In this document: positions 16,403 to 26,496 of the stretch, piece by piece
Numbering within the stretch: the stretch's first letter is position 1
How the letters are laid out: each line of letters opens with the position of its first letter
Assembly (NCBI RefSeq): GCF_020907405.1
Contig: NZ_JAJJOE010000014.1
Coordinates: forward strand, 62,001-126,000
Reading direction: 5' to 3'
DNA length: 64,000 nucleotides
Origin: Arthrobacter sp. zg-Y769
GTDB lineage: Bacteria; Actinomycetota; Actinomycetes; Actinomycetales; Micrococcaceae
Notes under the pieces: model-generated
What the model was told of the DNA's origin: nothing
Database searches by the model: none
Seen by the model: the letters and a program-made list of their open reading frames with translations, nothing else
Translations under genes and position numbers: made by a program

Positions 16403-18607
16403 ATGACCCCGCAGCCCTATAACGCCGCACCGCTTTTCGACACCGTCCTGGTCGCCAACCGCGGTGAAATCGCCTGCCGCGTGATCCGCACCCTGCGGAC
16501 GCTGGGGATCCGCTCCGTGGCGGTCTACAGCGACGACGACGCCGACGCCCGCCACGTGCGAGAAGCGGACCTCGCGGTCCGGCTCGGACCGGCGCCCGCC
16601 AGGCAGAGTTACCTGTCCGTGGAGGCCGTGCTTGCGGCCTGCCGCAGCACCGGGGCGCAGGCCGTGCACCCCGGGTACGGTTTCCTGAGCGAAAACGCGG
16701 AGTTCGCCTCCGCCCTGGCGGACGCCGGGATCACGTTCATCGGCCCGTCCGTCCGTTCCCTCGAATTGATGGGGGACAAAATCCGGGCCAAGAACCATGT
16801 GCAGGCGCACGGCGTGCCGGTGGTTCCGGGCATCGCCGAACCGGGTCTGGACGATGCCCGGCTGCTGGCGGCCGCTGCCGACGTCGGCTATCCCCTCCTG
16901 ATCAAGCCCTCCGCCGGCGGCGGCGGCAAAGGGATGCAGGCCGTGCTGAATCCCGGGGACCTGCCGGCGGCGCTGCAGACCGCACGGCGGGTGGCTGCCT
17001 CGGCCTTCGGGGATGACACCCTGTTCCTGGAACGGCTGGTTTCCTCGCCCCGGCACATCGAGGTGCAGATCCTCGCGGATACGCACGGGAACGTGGTCCA
17101 CCTGGGGGAGCGGGAATGCTCGCTGCAGCGCCGGCACCAGAAGGTCATCGAGGAAGCCCCTTCCGTGCTGCTGGACGCCGCCACCCGGGAACGCATCGGC
17201 GAAGCGGCCTGCAGCGCCGCCCGCTCCGTGGACTACACCGGTGCGGGAACCGTGGAGTTCCTGGTCTCCGACGCCGCTCCGGACGAGTTCTTCTTTATGG
17301 AAATGAACACGCGCCTGCAGGTGGAACATCCGGTAACCGAGATGGTCACCGGCGTGGATCTGGTCGCGGAGCAGGTACGGATTGCCGCCGGGCATCCGCT
17401 GTCCCTCAAGCAGGAGGACGTCACCCTCACCGGGCACGCGGTGGAAGCCCGGATCTATGCGGAGGACCCGGAACGGGACTTCCTGCCGACGTCGGGCTCG
17501 GTGCAGTGGCTGCGGGAGCCCGAAGGCGAGGTCATCCGCGTGGATTCCTCCCTGCTGCCCGGGCTGGCCGTTTCCTCCAGCTATGACCCGATGCTGGCCA
17601 AGGTCATTGCGTGGGGACCGGACCGCGCCGCCGCGCTGGCACGCCTGGATTCAGCGCTCGCGGGCACCGCGGTGCTGGGCATCGGGACCAACGTGGAATA
17701 CCTCCGGCTGCTGCTGGCCGATCCCGATGTCCGTGCCGGGAGGCTGGACACCACCCTGATCGAGCGGAGGCTGCCCGGCCTGAAGTTCCGCTCCGCGCAG
17801 GCGCCCGAGCTTGCCGCCGCGGCACTGCTGTACCTGCAGGGCCTGGCGGATCCGGACTCGGGTTCGCCCTGGCGGCGGGCGGACGGCTGGCGGATCGGTG
17901 GAAGCGGCGCGGGCGACGGTGTCGGAGCCGGTGCCGGGGCCGGCAATGCAGGAGGCGCCCCGCTGCAGCTGGTCTTCGCCGCCCCGGCACCCGGCGGCGA
18001 CGACGTCGGCGTGGACGTGACGGGCACCGCGCAGCAGGCGACGGTACGGATCGGCGGGACCGTGCACACCGCGGGCCTGTTGGCCGGTACCGGTACTGCA
18101 GGCACTGTTGGCACTGCTGCCGGCGCCCGCGTGGGCGTTTCCCTGGACGGGGTGCTGCATACCTTTACGGCCGCCGTCGAACCGGAAACCGGCGCGTTCT
18201 GGCTGGCCGGAGGAACCGCGGGGGAGCTGTACACCGTGCGCCTGCGCCTGCGCAGCCGGCATGAACAGCTCGACCGGCAAGTGGCGGCGGCCGGACGTGT
18301 TGCCGGCGCAGCGGACCCCGTGGTGCGCTCGCCGATGCCCGGCACCGTGGTTGCCGTCGCCGTCGGCGACGGTGACCGGGTGATCGCCGGGGCGCCGCTG
18401 CTCAGCGTTGAAGCCATGAAGATGGAACACCAGCTGCGGGCGCCGGTGGACGGCATCGTTTCCCTCAGCCTCAAGCCCGGAGACCTGGTGAAAGCCGACC
18501 AGGTCCTGGCCACGGTTACGCCGGAACCGGAATCCGGCACCGAAAGCCGGACCGGCACCGACGCCGCAACAGACCCGCACAACGAACAAGGAGCAGACCA
18601 TGCCTGA
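16403..18607 (+). CDS. accA1: Methylcrotonyl-CoA carboxylase, biotin carboxylase/carrier (alpha) subunit
   Basis: This 734-residue subunit carboxylates its own biotin with ATP and bicarbonate. Domains: biotin carboxylase (about 8-455; [17 protein letters not shown]-grasp loop [24 protein letters not shown]), a variable BT-like middle region rich in Gly/Ala, and a C-terminal biotinyl domain with the acceptor K673 in EAMKMEH. A Glu/Thr-rich tail of about 30 residues extends past the carrier domain. It overlaps the next gene by eight bases. Together with AccD1 it forms the carboxylase that makes 3-methylglutaconyl-CoA. Confidence 0.93.
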   Translation: MTPQPYNAAPLFDTVLVANRGEIACRVIRTLRTLGIRSVAVYSDDDADARHVREADLAVRLGPAPARQSYLSVEAVLAACRSTGAQAVHPGYGFLSENAEFASALADAGITFIGPSVRSLELMGDKIRAKNHVQAHGVPVVPGIAEPGLDDARLLAAAADVGYPLLIKPSAGGGGKGMQAVLNPGDLPAALQTARRVAASAFGDDTLFLERLVSSPRHIEVQILADTHGNVVHLGERECSLQRRHQKVIEEAPSVLLDAATRERIGEAACSAARSVDYTGAGTVEFLVSDAAPDEFFFMEMNTRLQVEHPVTEMVTGVDLVAEQVRIAAGHPLSLKQEDVTLTGHAVEARIYAEDPERDFLPTSGSVQWLREPEGEVIRVDSSLLPGLAVSSSYDPMLAKVIAWGPDRAAALARLDSALAGTAVLGIGTNVEYLRLLLADPDVRAGRLDTTLIERRLPGLKFRSAQAPELAAAALLYLQGLADPDSGSPWRRADGWRIGGSGAGDGVGAGAGAGNAGGAPLQLVFAAPAPGGDDVGVDVTGTAQQATVRIGGTVHTAGLLAGTGTAGTVGTAAGARVGVSLDGVLHTFTAAVEPETGAFWLAGGTAGELYTVRLRLRSRHEQLDRQVAAAGRVAGAADPVVRSPMPGTVVAVAVGDGDRVIAGAPLLSVEAMKMEHQLRAPVDGIVSLSLKPGDLVKADQVLATVTPEPESGTESRTGTDAATDPHNEQGADHA

Positions 18608-19763
18608 CTTTGAACTCAGCGAGGAATACCAGGACCTCTCCGACACAGTGCGCGACTTTGCGGACGAAGTCATCGCCCCGGTGTCCGCCCAGCACGATGC
18701 GGAGCACAGCTTCCCGTACAAGGTCATCTCCCAGATGGGGGAGATGGGGCTGTTCGGGCTGCCCTTCCCGGAGGAGTACGGCGGCATGGGCGGGGACTAC
18801 TTCGCCCTGGCCCTCGCACTGGAACAGATTGCCCGGGTGGACCAGTCCGTGGCCATCACCCTGGAAGCCGGGGTCTCGCTCGGTGCCATGCCGGTGTACC
18901 GGTTCGGCAATGAAGCGCAGAAGCAGCAGTGGCTGCCCCTGCTTGCCAGCGGCGAGGCGCTCGCAGGGTTCGGCCTCACCGAACGCGAGGCAGGCTCCGA
19001 CGCCGGCGGGACCAAGACCACTGCCCGGCTCGAGGACGGGCAGTGGGTCATCAACGGCAGCAAGGAGTTCATCACCAACTCGGGCACCGACATCACCCGC
19101 CTGGTGACGGTCACCGCGGTAACGGATACCGTCACCGAACCGGACGGTTCCGTCCGGAAGCTCATTTCCACCATCCTCGTACCGACCGAAACCCCGGGCT
19201 TCACCGCCGAAAAGCCCTACAACAAGGTGGGCTGGAATGCTTCGGACACCCATCCGCTGACCCTGACCGACGTCCGGGTGCCCGAGGCAAACCTGCTGGG
19301 TGCACGGGGCCGGGGTTTCGCGAACTTCCTGCAGATCCTGGATGAGGGCCGCATCGCCATTGCGGCGCTTGCCACCGGTGCCGCCCAGGGGTGCGTGGAT
19401 GAATCCCTGCGGTACGCCAAGGAACGCGAGGCCTTCGGGGCGGCCATCGGCACCTACCAGTCCATTTCCTTCAAGATCGCGCGCATGCAGGCCCGGGCCC
19501 ACACGGCCCGGCTGGCCTACTACGATGCCGCTGCCCGCATGCTCGCCGGCCGGCCGTTCAAGACACAGGCAGCGATCGCCAAGATGGTGGCCGGAGAAGC
19601 CGCCATGGACAACGCCCGCGACGCCACCCAGATCTTCGGCGGGTACGGCTTCATCAACGAGTTCCCGGTGGCCCGGCATTACCGCGATTCCAAGATCCTG
19701 GAAATCGGCGAGGGCACTACTGAGGTGCAGTTGATGCTGATAGCCCGCAGTATGGGCCTGTGA
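18600..19763 (+). CDS. Acyl-CoA dehydrogenase (FadE19-like, probable isovaleryl-CoA step)
   Basis: This is a 387-residue FAD acyl-CoA dehydrogenase. Motifs: [45 protein letters not shown] and EIGEGTTE. E371 occupies the catalytic position used by most family members (EGT). Classical isovaleryl-CoA dehydrogenase has GAGT there and uses a Glu from another helix, so the exact chain specificity is open: isovaleryl-, isobutyryl- or 2-methylbutyryl-CoA. Operon position between the carboxylase and the CoA-transferase supports a branched-chain role. The ATG at 18600 overlaps accA1, with AAGGAGCAGACC upstream. Confidence 0.9.
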   Translation: MPDFELSEEYQDLSDTVRDFADEVIAPVSAQHDAEHSFPYKVISQMGEMGLFGLPFPEEYGGMGGDYFALALALEQIARVDQSVAITLEAGVSLGAMPVYRFGNEAQKQQWLPLLASGEALAGFGLTEREAGSDAGGTKTTARLEDGQWVINGSKEFITNSGTDITRLVTVTAVTDTVTEPDGSVRKLISTILVPTETPGFTAEKPYNKVGWNASDTHPLTLTDVRVPEANLLGARGRGFANFLQILDEGRIAIAALATGAAQGCVDESLRYAKEREAFGAAIGTYQSISFKIARMQARAHTARLAYYDAAARMLAGRPFKTQAAIAKMVAGEAAMDNARDATQIFGGYGFINEFPVARHYRDSKILEIGEGTTEVQLMLIARSMGL

Positions 19764-19807
19764 CACCCGACAGCGAGTGAGCCAACCGAGAAGGAACGGA
19801 CATTGCC

Positions 19808-20590
19808 ATGATCAACAAGGTGTACCCCGATGCAGCCTCGGCCGTCGCCGACATCCCGGACGGTGCTTCCCTGGCCGTGGGAGGCTTCGGCCTCTGCGGC
19901 ATCCCCGTGGCGTTGATCGACGCCCTGCATGACGCCGGCACCACGGACCTGGAGACCGTGAGCAACAACTGCGGCGTGGATGACTGGGGGCTCGGCCGGC
20001 TGCTGGCGGACCACCGGATTCGGCGGACCACCAGTTCCTACGTGGGCGAGAACAAGGAATTTGCCCGCCAGTTCCTCTCCGGCGAGCTGGAAGTGGTCCT
20101 TACTCCGCAGGGCACCCTCGCCGAGAAGCTGCGCGCCGGGGGCGCCGGCATTCCGGCCTTCTACACGCCCGCCGGGGTAGGCACCCAGGTGTCCGAGGGC
20201 GGCCTGCCGCAGAAGTACGACGCCGAGGGCGGCGTGGCGCTGGCCTCCGATCCCAAGGAGGTCCGCAGCTTCGGCGGGGCGGACTATGTGCTGGAGGAGT
20301 CCCTCACCCCGGATTTCGCCCTGGTCCATGCCGCCAGGGGGGACCGGCACGGCAACCTGGTCTTCCACGCTGCGGCAATGAACTTCAATCCGCTCTGCGC
20401 CATGGCCGGACGGGTCACCATTGCCGAGGTGGAAGAGCTGGTGGAACCCGGAGAGCTGGACCCCGAACACATCCACGTTCCGGGGATCTTCGTGCAGCGC
20501 GTGGTCCTGGTGCCCGATACAGAGAAGCGCATTGAAAAGCGGACGGTCACGGCCGGCGCCGGCAGCACTAACGGAAGCAAGGAGTCCTGA
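19808..20590 (+). CDS. scoA: Succinyl-CoA:3-ketoacid CoA-transferase, subunit A
   Basis: This 260-residue subunit A of the 3-oxoacid CoA-transferase moves CoA from succinyl-CoA to acetoacetate, the end product of leucine breakdown. Motifs are GGFGLCGIP near residue 30, [12 protein letters not shown], and FYTPAGVGT. An AGAAGGAACGG lies before the ATG at 19808. A C-terminal Thr/Gly/Ser tail is slightly longer than usual. One base separates it from the B subunit start. It is full length. Confidence 0.93.
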   Translation: MINKVYPDAASAVADIPDGASLAVGGFGLCGIPVALIDALHDAGTTDLETVSNNCGVDDWGLGRLLADHRIRRTTSSYVGENKEFARQFLSGELEVVLTPQGTLAEKLRAGGAGIPAFYTPAGVGTQVSEGGLPQKYDAEGGVALASDPKEVRSFGGADYVLEESLTPDFALVHAARGDRHGNLVFHAAAMNFNPLCAMAGRVTIAEVEELVEPGELDPEHIHVPGIFVQRVVLVPDTEKRIEKRTVTAGAGSTNGSKES

Positions 20591-20591
20591 G

Positions 20592-21233
20592 ATGGCACTG
20601 TCCCGGCAGGAACTGGCGGCACGGGTAGCCCGCGAGCTGCGGAACGGCCAGTACGTGAACCTCGGCATCGGCATGCCCACGCTGATTCCCAACTACATCC
20701 CCGAGGGCGTGGAAGTGGTGCTGCATTCCGAGAACGGAATCCTCGGCGTCGGACCGTACCCCACCGAAGATCAGCTGGACCCGGACCTGATCAACGCCGG
20801 GAAGGAAACCGTCACCGTGAACCGCGGCGCGTCCTTCTTCGACTCCGGCGCCTCCTTCGGCATGGTGCGCGGCGGGCATGTGGACGTGGCGGTACTTGGC
20901 GCCATGGAGGTGGCGGCGAACGGTGACCTGGCCAACTGGATGGTGCCCGGGAAAATGGTCAAGGGCATGGGCGGGGCCATGGACCTGGTGTTCGGCGCCA
21001 AACGCGTCATTGTGATGATGGAGCATCTCGACCGGGCGGGACGCCCCAAGATCGTGCGCGAATGCTCCCTGCCGCTGACCGGAAGGGAATGCGTGGACCT
21101 GATCGTCACCGACCTGGCCGTGATCGAGGTAGGGGCAGCCGGGCTTGTCCTGCGAGAGACCGCCCCCGGTGTCAGCGTCGGGGAAGTCGTTGCGGCCACG
21201 GATGCTCCGCTGGAGGTCTCCCTTGACGTATGA
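20592..21233 (+). CDS. scoB: Succinyl-CoA:3-ketoacid CoA-transferase, subunit B
   Basis: This 213-residue catalytic subunit B has E47 in the SENGILGVG motif as the residue that forms the glutamyl-CoA thioester. [13 protein letters not shown] precedes it and [14 protein letters not shown] follows. The ATG at 20592 is directly behind the scoA stop, with AAGGAGTCC upstream; the frame extends upstream to 20421 inside scoA but this is not coding. The 3' end overlaps the longest possible frame of the following maoC gene. Confidence 0.94.
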   Translation: MALSRQELAARVARELRNGQYVNLGIGMPTLIPNYIPEGVEVVLHSENGILGVGPYPTEDQLDPDLINAGKETVTVNRGASFFDSGASFGMVRGGHVDVAVLGAMEVAANGDLANWMVPGKMVKGMGGAMDLVFGAKRVIVMMEHLDRAGRPKIVRECSLPLTGRECVDLIVTDLAVIEVGAAGLVLRETAPGVSVGEVVAATDAPLEVSLDV

Positions 21234-21264
21234 GGAGCCCGACGCCGGCACCGAGGAGCTCGCA

Positions 21265-21771
21265 ATGGCACCGCGGGTCATTGAACAGCGCGGCCTCTGG
21301 TTTGAGGAGTTCGAGCCGGGGACCATCTACCGGCACCGGCCCGGCCGCACCGTCACCGAGGCGGACAACGTCCTGTTCACCACCCTGACCATGAACACCC
21401 AGGGCCTGCACCTGGACGCCGCGTACAGTGCGGCGCAGCCGTTTGGACAGCGGCTGGTGAACTCCATGTTCACCCTGGCCACCATGGTGGGCCAGTCGGT
21501 GGCGCAGCTGACCCAGGGCACCCTGGTGGCGCAGCTGGGCCTGGGGGAGATCAGTTTTCCGCACCCGCTCTTCCACGGCGACACCCTCTCCACGGAAACC
21601 GGAGTGGCGGACAAGCGGCTCTCCTCCTCCCGGCCCGGCCAGGGCATCGTGACGCTGGCCCACACCGGCAGGAACCAGCACGGGGATGTCGTGGCGCGGT
21701 GTACCCGGACCGCCCTGATGTGGACGGCGGAGGGATACGCCGCGCAGGATCCGGGCATCGGGACGCGATAG
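21265..21771 (+). CDS. MaoC-family hydratase (candidate 3-methylglutaconyl-CoA hydratase)
   Basis: This is a 168-residue single hot-dog hydratase. The active-site loop reads [12 protein letters not shown]. The His is kept, but the Asp of the classical D-x4-H motif of R-specific enoyl-CoA hydratases is replaced by Asn, as far as can be judged by eye. [11 protein letters not shown] and [22 protein letters not shown] are further family segments. The ATG at 21265 has GAGGAG six bases upstream; a TTG at 21223, also with GGAGG, would add 14 residues. The gene sits between the CoA-transferase and a CitE-like lyase. In this pathway the missing step is hydration of 3-methylglutaconyl-CoA, so it may do that (inferred). 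Confidence 0.82.
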   Translation: MAPRVIEQRGLWFEEFEPGTIYRHRPGRTVTEADNVLFTTLTMNTQGLHLDAAYSAAQPFGQRLVNSMFTLATMVGQSVAQLTQGTLVAQLGLGEISFPHPLFHGDTLSTETGVADKRLSSSRPGQGIVTLAHTGRNQHGDVVARCTRTALMWTAEGYAAQDPGIGTR

Positions 21772-21813
21772 GTTGGAGCGACACGCGCAACCGCAACACC
21801 GAGGAGTTCAGTC

Positions 21814-22626
21814 ATGACCACCTTTCCCATGGGACCGGCACTGCTTTTCTGCCCCGGGGACCGGCCGGAACGCTTCGGCAAGGCAGCCGAACGGGCCGAC
21901 GCCGTCATCCTGGACCTGGAGGACGCCGTCGCTTCGAGGGACAAGGAAGCCGCCCGGAAGAACCTCATCGCCGCGGACCTGGACCCCGAACGCACCATCG
22001 TCCGGGTCAATCCCCTCGGAACCGAGGACTTTGAGAGAGACCTGGCCGCGCTGCGGCAGACCCGGTACCGCACCGTGATGCTGGCCAAGACGGAGGACGG
22101 ACCCGCCGTCGCCCGGGCGCTCGCAGGCTTCACCGTCGTCGCGCTGCTGGAAACGGCACTGGGAGTGGTCCGCGCCGCGGACATTGCCGCTGCGGAAAAT
22201 GTAGCGGCCCTGATGTGGGGCGCGGAGGACCTGCTGGCTTCGCTCGGCGGGGAATCCAGCCGCCGCCAGGACGGCACGTACCGCAGCGTCGCCGTGCAGG
22301 CGCGCTCCACGGTGCTGCTCGCAGCCGGTGCCTTCGGCAAGGGAGCCATTGACTCCATCTACGGCAACATTCCGGACACCGAGGGGCTCGAGGAAGAAGC
22401 GCGCGACGCCGTCGCGTCCGGTTTTGCGGCCAAGGCCTGCATCCATCCCGCGCAGGTCGCTGCCGTGCGCTCCGCCTACGCACCGGATCCCGCAGATGTC
22501 ACCTATGCCGAGCAGGTACTGGCCGAGGCCCGCAGCCACGGGGGAGTGTTTAACTTCCGCGGCCAGATGATCGACGGTCCGCTGCTGAAGCAGGCCGAGC
22601 AGACGCTGCGCCGCGCGCAGGGCTGA
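21814..22626 (+). CDS. citE: CitE-like (HpcH/HpaI-type) acyl-CoA lyase
   Basis: This 270-residue TIM-barrel lyase of the CitE family splits beta-hydroxyacyl-CoA substrates. Motifs: LFCPGDRPERFGKA, VILDLEDAV (metal-binding Asp/Glu), ALLETALGV, WGAEDLLASLGG and KACIHPAQV. No citD/citF genes are near, so it is a stand-alone CoA-type lyase, not part of citrate lyase. The M. tuberculosis homologue in the equivalent place (Rv2498c) is reported to act on HMG-CoA and citramalyl-CoA, so here it may replace HMG-CoA lyase. CGAGGAGTTCAG precedes the ATG. Confidence 0.88.
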   Translation: MTTFPMGPALLFCPGDRPERFGKAAERADAVILDLEDAVASRDKEAARKNLIAADLDPERTIVRVNPLGTEDFERDLAALRQTRYRTVMLAKTEDGPAVARALAGFTVVALLETALGVVRAADIAAAENVAALMWGAEDLLASLGGESSRRQDGTYRSVAVQARSTVLLAAGAFGKGAIDSIYGNIPDTEGLEEEARDAVASGFAAKACIHPAQVAAVRSAYAPDPADVTYAEQVLAEARSHGGVFNFRGQMIDGPLLKQAEQTLRRAQG

Positions 22627-22677
22627 CTTTCCGCTGCGTTTATTGCCGCCGGGGAATAGCCTGACCGTGGCGGCGGC

Positions 22678-22683
22678 TACTCT
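22678..22683 (+). promoter_or_regulatory. Leaderless -10 box for the NAD(P)-binding protein
   Basis: TACTCT occupies -12 to -7 before the ATG at 22690, and no ribosome-binding site is seen. This matches the TANNNT rule for leaderless transcripts. Confidence 0.5.
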
Positions 22684-22689
22684 GTCACC

Positions 22690-23367
22690 ATGCGCATAGT
22701 CATAGCGGGAGCCCACGGAAGAATCGCACGCGAACTCGGACGCCTGCTGGCGGCCGGCGGACACGATGTTGCGGGACTGATCCGCAACCCGGACCAGGCA
22801 GGGGATCTGGAGGCGGACGGCGTTGCCCCCGTGGTGCTGGACCTGGAGAACAGCACACTCGAGGATGTAGTCCAGGTGCTCACCGGTGCCGATGCGGCCG
22901 TTTTTGCCGCGGGCGCCGGGCCGGGAAGCGGCGCGGCGCGGAAGGACAGCGTGGACCGGGCAGCCGCCGTGCTGCTCGCGGACGCCGCCGAGCAGGCAGG
23001 AGCCGGCCGGTTCCTGCAGGTCTCCTCAGGCGGCCTGGACGCCGTCCGCGGCGGGTCGCGTCCGGAGTCCATGGACGAGGTGATGTACGCCTACCTGCTG
23101 GCAAAGCTCGCCGCTGAAGAAGACCTGATGGCACGGAGCCAGCTGGACTGGACCATCGTCCGCCCGGGCATCCTGACCGACGACGCACCCGTCGGCCTGG
23201 TGGAACTCGCTCCGGAGGTGGCGCGTGAAAGCGTCCCGCGCTCCGACGTCGCCGCCGTCCTGGCCGAGCTGCTGGAGACCGGCAGCGGCGTGCATCAGGC
23301 CCTGGGCCTGATCACCGGAACCACGCCCATCCCCGAGGCAGTGCAGGCACTGGCGGCGGCCGGCTAG
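22690..23367 (+). CDS. NAD(P)-binding atypical short-chain dehydrogenase (YwnB/NmrA-like)
   Basis: This 225-residue Rossmann protein has the nucleotide-binding motif IAGAHGRIARELG at the N-terminus and the atypical-SDR segments VVLDLEN, AAGAGPGSG and WTIVRPGIL. It lacks the YxxxK pair of classical SDRs; YAYLLAKLAAE provides a possible Tyr/Lys. Relatives are called NAD(P)H-binding or SDR family oxidoreductases, and their substrates are mostly unknown. It is monocistronic between the leucine operon and dxr. Confidence 0.85.
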   Translation: MRIVIAGAHGRIARELGRLLAAGGHDVAGLIRNPDQAGDLEADGVAPVVLDLENSTLEDVVQVLTGADAAVFAAGAGPGSGAARKDSVDRAAAVLLADAAEQAGAGRFLQVSSGGLDAVRGGSRPESMDEVMYAYLLAKLAAEEDLMARSQLDWTIVRPGILTDDAPVGLVELAPEVARESVPRSDVAAVLAELLETGSGVHQALGLITGTTPIPEAVQALAAAG

Positions 23368-23460
23368 TTCCGGATACTGGCTTCCCTGGGCCCCGGGGTC
23401 GTTCGTTCCGCCGGGCGCGCGGCAATGCCGAAGGTCACCGGGCTGCGCGATACTGGAGGC

Positions 23461-24705
23461 ATGCAGCTTTCCGACTCGATTTCCTCCGACCACGACTACG
23501 TCCGTTCCCGCCGGCCCGGTTCGGACCACCTGCCGCGGCGGGTGGTCCTGCTCGGTTCCACCGGATCGATCGGGACGCAGGCCATCGACGTGGCCGACGG
23601 CGCACCGGATCGGTTCCGCATCGTGGCGCTGGCCGCCGGCGGATCAAACCCGGAGCTCCTGGCACAGCAGGCCGTGCACACGCGGGCCGAAGCAGTCGGC
23701 TGCGCCGCCGTCGACCTGCCCACCCTGCACCGGCATATCTCCGACGCCGCAGCCGCCGCCGGTATCACCGGATATACCCCTGAACTGTTTGTCGGAAAGT
23801 CAGCCGCCACCGCTATCGCCGCGTGGGCCGAAGCCGACGTGGTGCTCAACGGCATCACCGGGTCGATCGGACTGGAACCCACGCTGGCGGCCCTGGCTGC
23901 CGGGCACCTGCTGGCCCTGGCGAATAAGGAATCCCTGATTGTGGGCGGGGAACTGGTCAAGCGTGCCGCCGCTCCCGGGCAGTTGGTTCCGGTGGACTCC
24001 GAGCATTCCGCCCTTGCCCAGGCCCTGCGCTCGGGAACGCATGCCGAAGTGGACCGGCTCGTAGTGACGGCCTCCGGCGGCCCCTTCCGCGGCCGGAAGC
24101 GCTCCGAACTGGCGGATGTCACGCCCGAGCAGGCCCTGGCGCACCCGACCTGGAACATGGGCCGGGTCATCACCACCAATTCGGCCAGCATGGTCAACAA
24201 GGCGCTCGAAGTCATCGAGGCTCACCTGCTCTTCGACATCCCGCTGGACCGGATCGACGTCGTCGTCCATCCGCAGTCCATGGTGCATTCCATGGTCCAG
24301 TTTGTGGACGGCTCCACCATTGCCCAGGTGTCCCCGCCGGACATGCGCCTGCCGATTGCGCTGGGTATGGGCTGGCCGCACCGGGTGCCCGGCGCCGCAC
24401 AGCCCTGCGACTGGACCCGGGCCACGGAATGGACCTTCGAACCCCTGGACGAGGAAGCCTTCCCCGCCGTCGCCCTGGCCAAGCGTGCCGCCGCTGCGGG
24501 CGGCACGAACATGGCCGTCTACAACGCCGCCAACGAGGAAGCCGTGGACGCGTTCCATGACGGGTTGATCGGTTTCACTGACATCGTTGATACGATCGCC
24601 GCCGTACTTGAAGAAGCCCCGGACTCGGGGCCGCTCACGCTTGAGTCGCTGCTGGCGGCCGAGGAGTGGGCACGTGCCGCTGCGCGGAAGCGTTGTGGAA
24701 GATGA
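23461..24705 (+). CDS. dxr: 1-deoxy-D-xylulose 5-phosphate reductoisomerase
   Basis: Dxr converts DXP to MEP with NADPH, the first committed step of the non-mevalonate isoprenoid pathway. The protein is about 414 residues. NADPH motif [13 protein letters not shown]; metal and substrate residues in [34 protein letters not shown] and [15 protein letters not shown]; final NAANEEAV. The ATG at 23461 is chosen: GATACT at -12 to -7 resembles a leaderless -10 box, and the GGAGG lies too close for normal initiation. An ATG at 23425 is in frame. ispG, a later enzyme of this pathway, is coded 5 kb downstream. Confidence 0.94.
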   Translation: MQLSDSISSDHDYVRSRRPGSDHLPRRVVLLGSTGSIGTQAIDVADGAPDRFRIVALAAGGSNPELLAQQAVHTRAEAVGCAAVDLPTLHRHISDAAAAAGITGYTPELFVGKSAATAIAAWAEADVVLNGITGSIGLEPTLAALAAGHLLALANKESLIVGGELVKRAAAPGQLVPVDSEHSALAQALRSGTHAEVDRLVVTASGGPFRGRKRSELADVTPEQALAHPTWNMGRVITTNSASMVNKALEVIEAHLLFDIPLDRIDVVVHPQSMVHSMVQFVDGSTIAQVSPPDMRLPIALGMGWPHRVPGAAQPCDWTRATEWTFEPLDEEAFPAVALAKRAAAAGGTNMAVYNAANEEAVDAFHDGLIGFTDIVDTIAAVLEEAPDSGPLTLESLLAAEEWARAAARKRCGR

Positions 24706-24736
24706 CAAGACCCGCAGTTGAACTGAAGGAAGCCCG

Positions 24737-26080
24737 TTGACCATTCTGCTTTTCATCCTTGGCGTGCTGTTCGTGGCGATTGGCATTGCTGCCTCGATCG
24801 CCCTGCACGAGGTAGGCCACCTCCTGCCGGCCAAGGCCTTCAAGGTGCGGGTTACCCAGTACATGATCGGCTTCGGACCCACCGTTTTCTCCCGGACGAA
24901 GGGGGAGACCGAATACGGGTTCAAGGCGCTGCCCCTGGGCGGCTACGTTTCCATGGTCGGGATGTTCCCGCCCAACAAGGAGCACGACGGCGAGGTGCGG
25001 CGTTCCAGCACCGGCATGTTCCAGCAGCTCGCCACCGAAGCGCGGCAGGCCGAGACCGACCGCCTGGTCGAGGGCGACGAGGACCGGGTCTTCTATAAGC
25101 TTCCCGTGTACAAGCGGATCATCATTATGCTCGGCGGGCCGTTCATGAACCTGCTGATCGGCGTCGTGCTCTTCGCCATCCTGCTGATGGGCTTCGGCAC
25201 CGCCCAGACCACCACCACCCTTGCGGAGGTCAACAAATGCGTGATCACCGCCGAGCAGCAGGAAGCCACCGGCCAGACCGACTGCACGGAAGCCGATCCG
25301 GCCGCCCCCGCGCATGAAGCCGGGCTGCTTCCCGGGGACACCATCACGACGTTCGACGGCCGGGACGTTACGTCCTGGGAAGAGCTGACGGGCTGGATCC
25401 GCGAGGCAGCCGGCAAGACGGTTCCGCTTACCTACGAACGCGACGGCGTCGAGGCCTCCACCAGCATCACGCCGCTGCTCACCGAGCGCCCGGTGGTGGG
25501 CGACGACGGCGCGGCCAAGACCGACGACGACGGCAACTACCTCACGGAGGAAGTGGGCTTCATCGGAGTCGGCGCCGAGCAGGAGCTGGTGAACCAGCCG
25601 GCCAGCGCCGTGCTTCCGACGGTGGGGGACAACCTGGTCAATATCGCCGGCGTGGTGGTCAACCTTCCCCAGCGCCTGGTTGATGTTGCCCAGGCGGCGT
25701 TCTCCTCCGAACCCCGGGACCCGAACGGACCCATGAGCGTGGTGGGCGTAGGCCGCATCGCCGGCGAGATCTCCGCGGAGGAAGCCATTCCGCTGCAGGA
25801 CCGGGTGGCTACGCTTATCGGGCTGGTTGCCAGCGTCAACCTGGCACTGTTCGTCTTCAACCTCATTCCGCTGCTGCCCCTGGACGGCGGGCACGTAGCC
25901 GGTGCCCTGTGGGAGGGACTGCGGCGCCGCGTGGCGAAGCTGTTCCACCGCCCGGACCCGGGCCCCTTCGACATGGCGAAACTGCTTCCGCTGACGTACG
26001 CGGTGGCGGTGCTGCTGATGGGGATGGGCGCGCTGCTGATCTACGCGGACATCGTGAAGCCGGTCAGCCTGTTCAATTAG
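24737..26080 (+). CDS. rseP: Site-2 protease RseP/Rip1-like (M50 metallopeptidase)
   Basis: This 447-residue membrane metalloprotease cuts anti-sigma factors or other membrane substrates within the bilayer. Zinc motif H24-E-x-x-H28 lies in the first helix, a PDZ domain spans about 180-260 (AGLLPGDTITTFDG), and the C-terminal NLIPLLPLDGGH motif gives the third zinc ligand. Start is TTG at 24737 with AAGGA upstream. An acidic, poorly conserved insert (about 85-115) precedes the second helix. The dxr-rseP-ispG order is common in actinobacteria; here a 1.1-kb repeat region and three small genes come between rseP and ispG. Confidence 0.93.
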   Translation: MTILLFILGVLFVAIGIAASIALHEVGHLLPAKAFKVRVTQYMIGFGPTVFSRTKGETEYGFKALPLGGYVSMVGMFPPNKEHDGEVRRSSTGMFQQLATEARQAETDRLVEGDEDRVFYKLPVYKRIIIMLGGPFMNLLIGVVLFAILLMGFGTAQTTTTLAEVNKCVITAEQQEATGQTDCTEADPAAPAHEAGLLPGDTITTFDGRDVTSWEELTGWIREAAGKTVPLTYERDGVEASTSITPLLTERPVVGDDGAAKTDDDGNYLTEEVGFIGVGAEQELVNQPASAVLPTVGDNLVNIAGVVVNLPQRLVDVAQAAFSSEPRDPNGPMSVVGVGRIAGEISAEEAIPLQDRVATLIGLVASVNLALFVFNLIPLLPLDGGHVAGALWEGLRRRVAKLFHRPDPGPFDMAKLLPLTYAVAVLLMGMGALLIYADIVKPVSLFN

Positions 26081-26425
26081 CTTTGTCGTGTGCCGGGCTT
26101 CGTGGCTTCGGGGGTTCCGGGGTTCCGTGCGCCCGCTTCGGTGCCCGCTCCGGCACCCGGAACGGCGGCCGCTCCGGCGCCCGGAACGGCGGCAACGAAA
26201 TCCCTTGCTCGCAGAGCTCGCCGGGATATTAAAGCCGCCTAACCCGGGCTCCTGCGCGGGTCCTGCTGCTCGGGTGTCCGCCTAACCCGGTGCCTCTGCG
26301 GGTCCTCCTGCTCGGGTGTCCGCCTAACCCGGGGTCTGCCGAGTGCTGTTCTTGCCTACCCGCCTTGTCCGGGGGATCTGTGCGGGGTGTGGCGGGGAAT
26401 GGGGCCGAAATGGGAAGAATGGACC

Positions 26426-26472
26426 GGTTTGGGAAATCCCTGCGCTGCGCAGCATAGGAATTTTCCCAAACC
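26426..26472. repeat. Palindromic repeat with GGTTTGGGAA arms
   Basis: Arms GGTTTGGGAAATCC (26426-26439) and GGAATTTTCCCAAACC (26457-26472) enclose an inner CTGCGC / GCGCAG pair. The core CCTGCGCTGCGCAGCATAGG resembles cores at 12727, 26641 and 26825, so it belongs to the same palindromic family although the arms differ. Confidence 0.65.
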
Positions 26473-26496
26473 GTACGCTTTTTCCCGAACCGGGCG

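Noticed and set aside
14789-17437. An 882-residue reading frame antisense to accD1 and accA1.
   Set aside because: It mirrors the codon structure of the carboxylase genes and has no recognisable domain or start signal.
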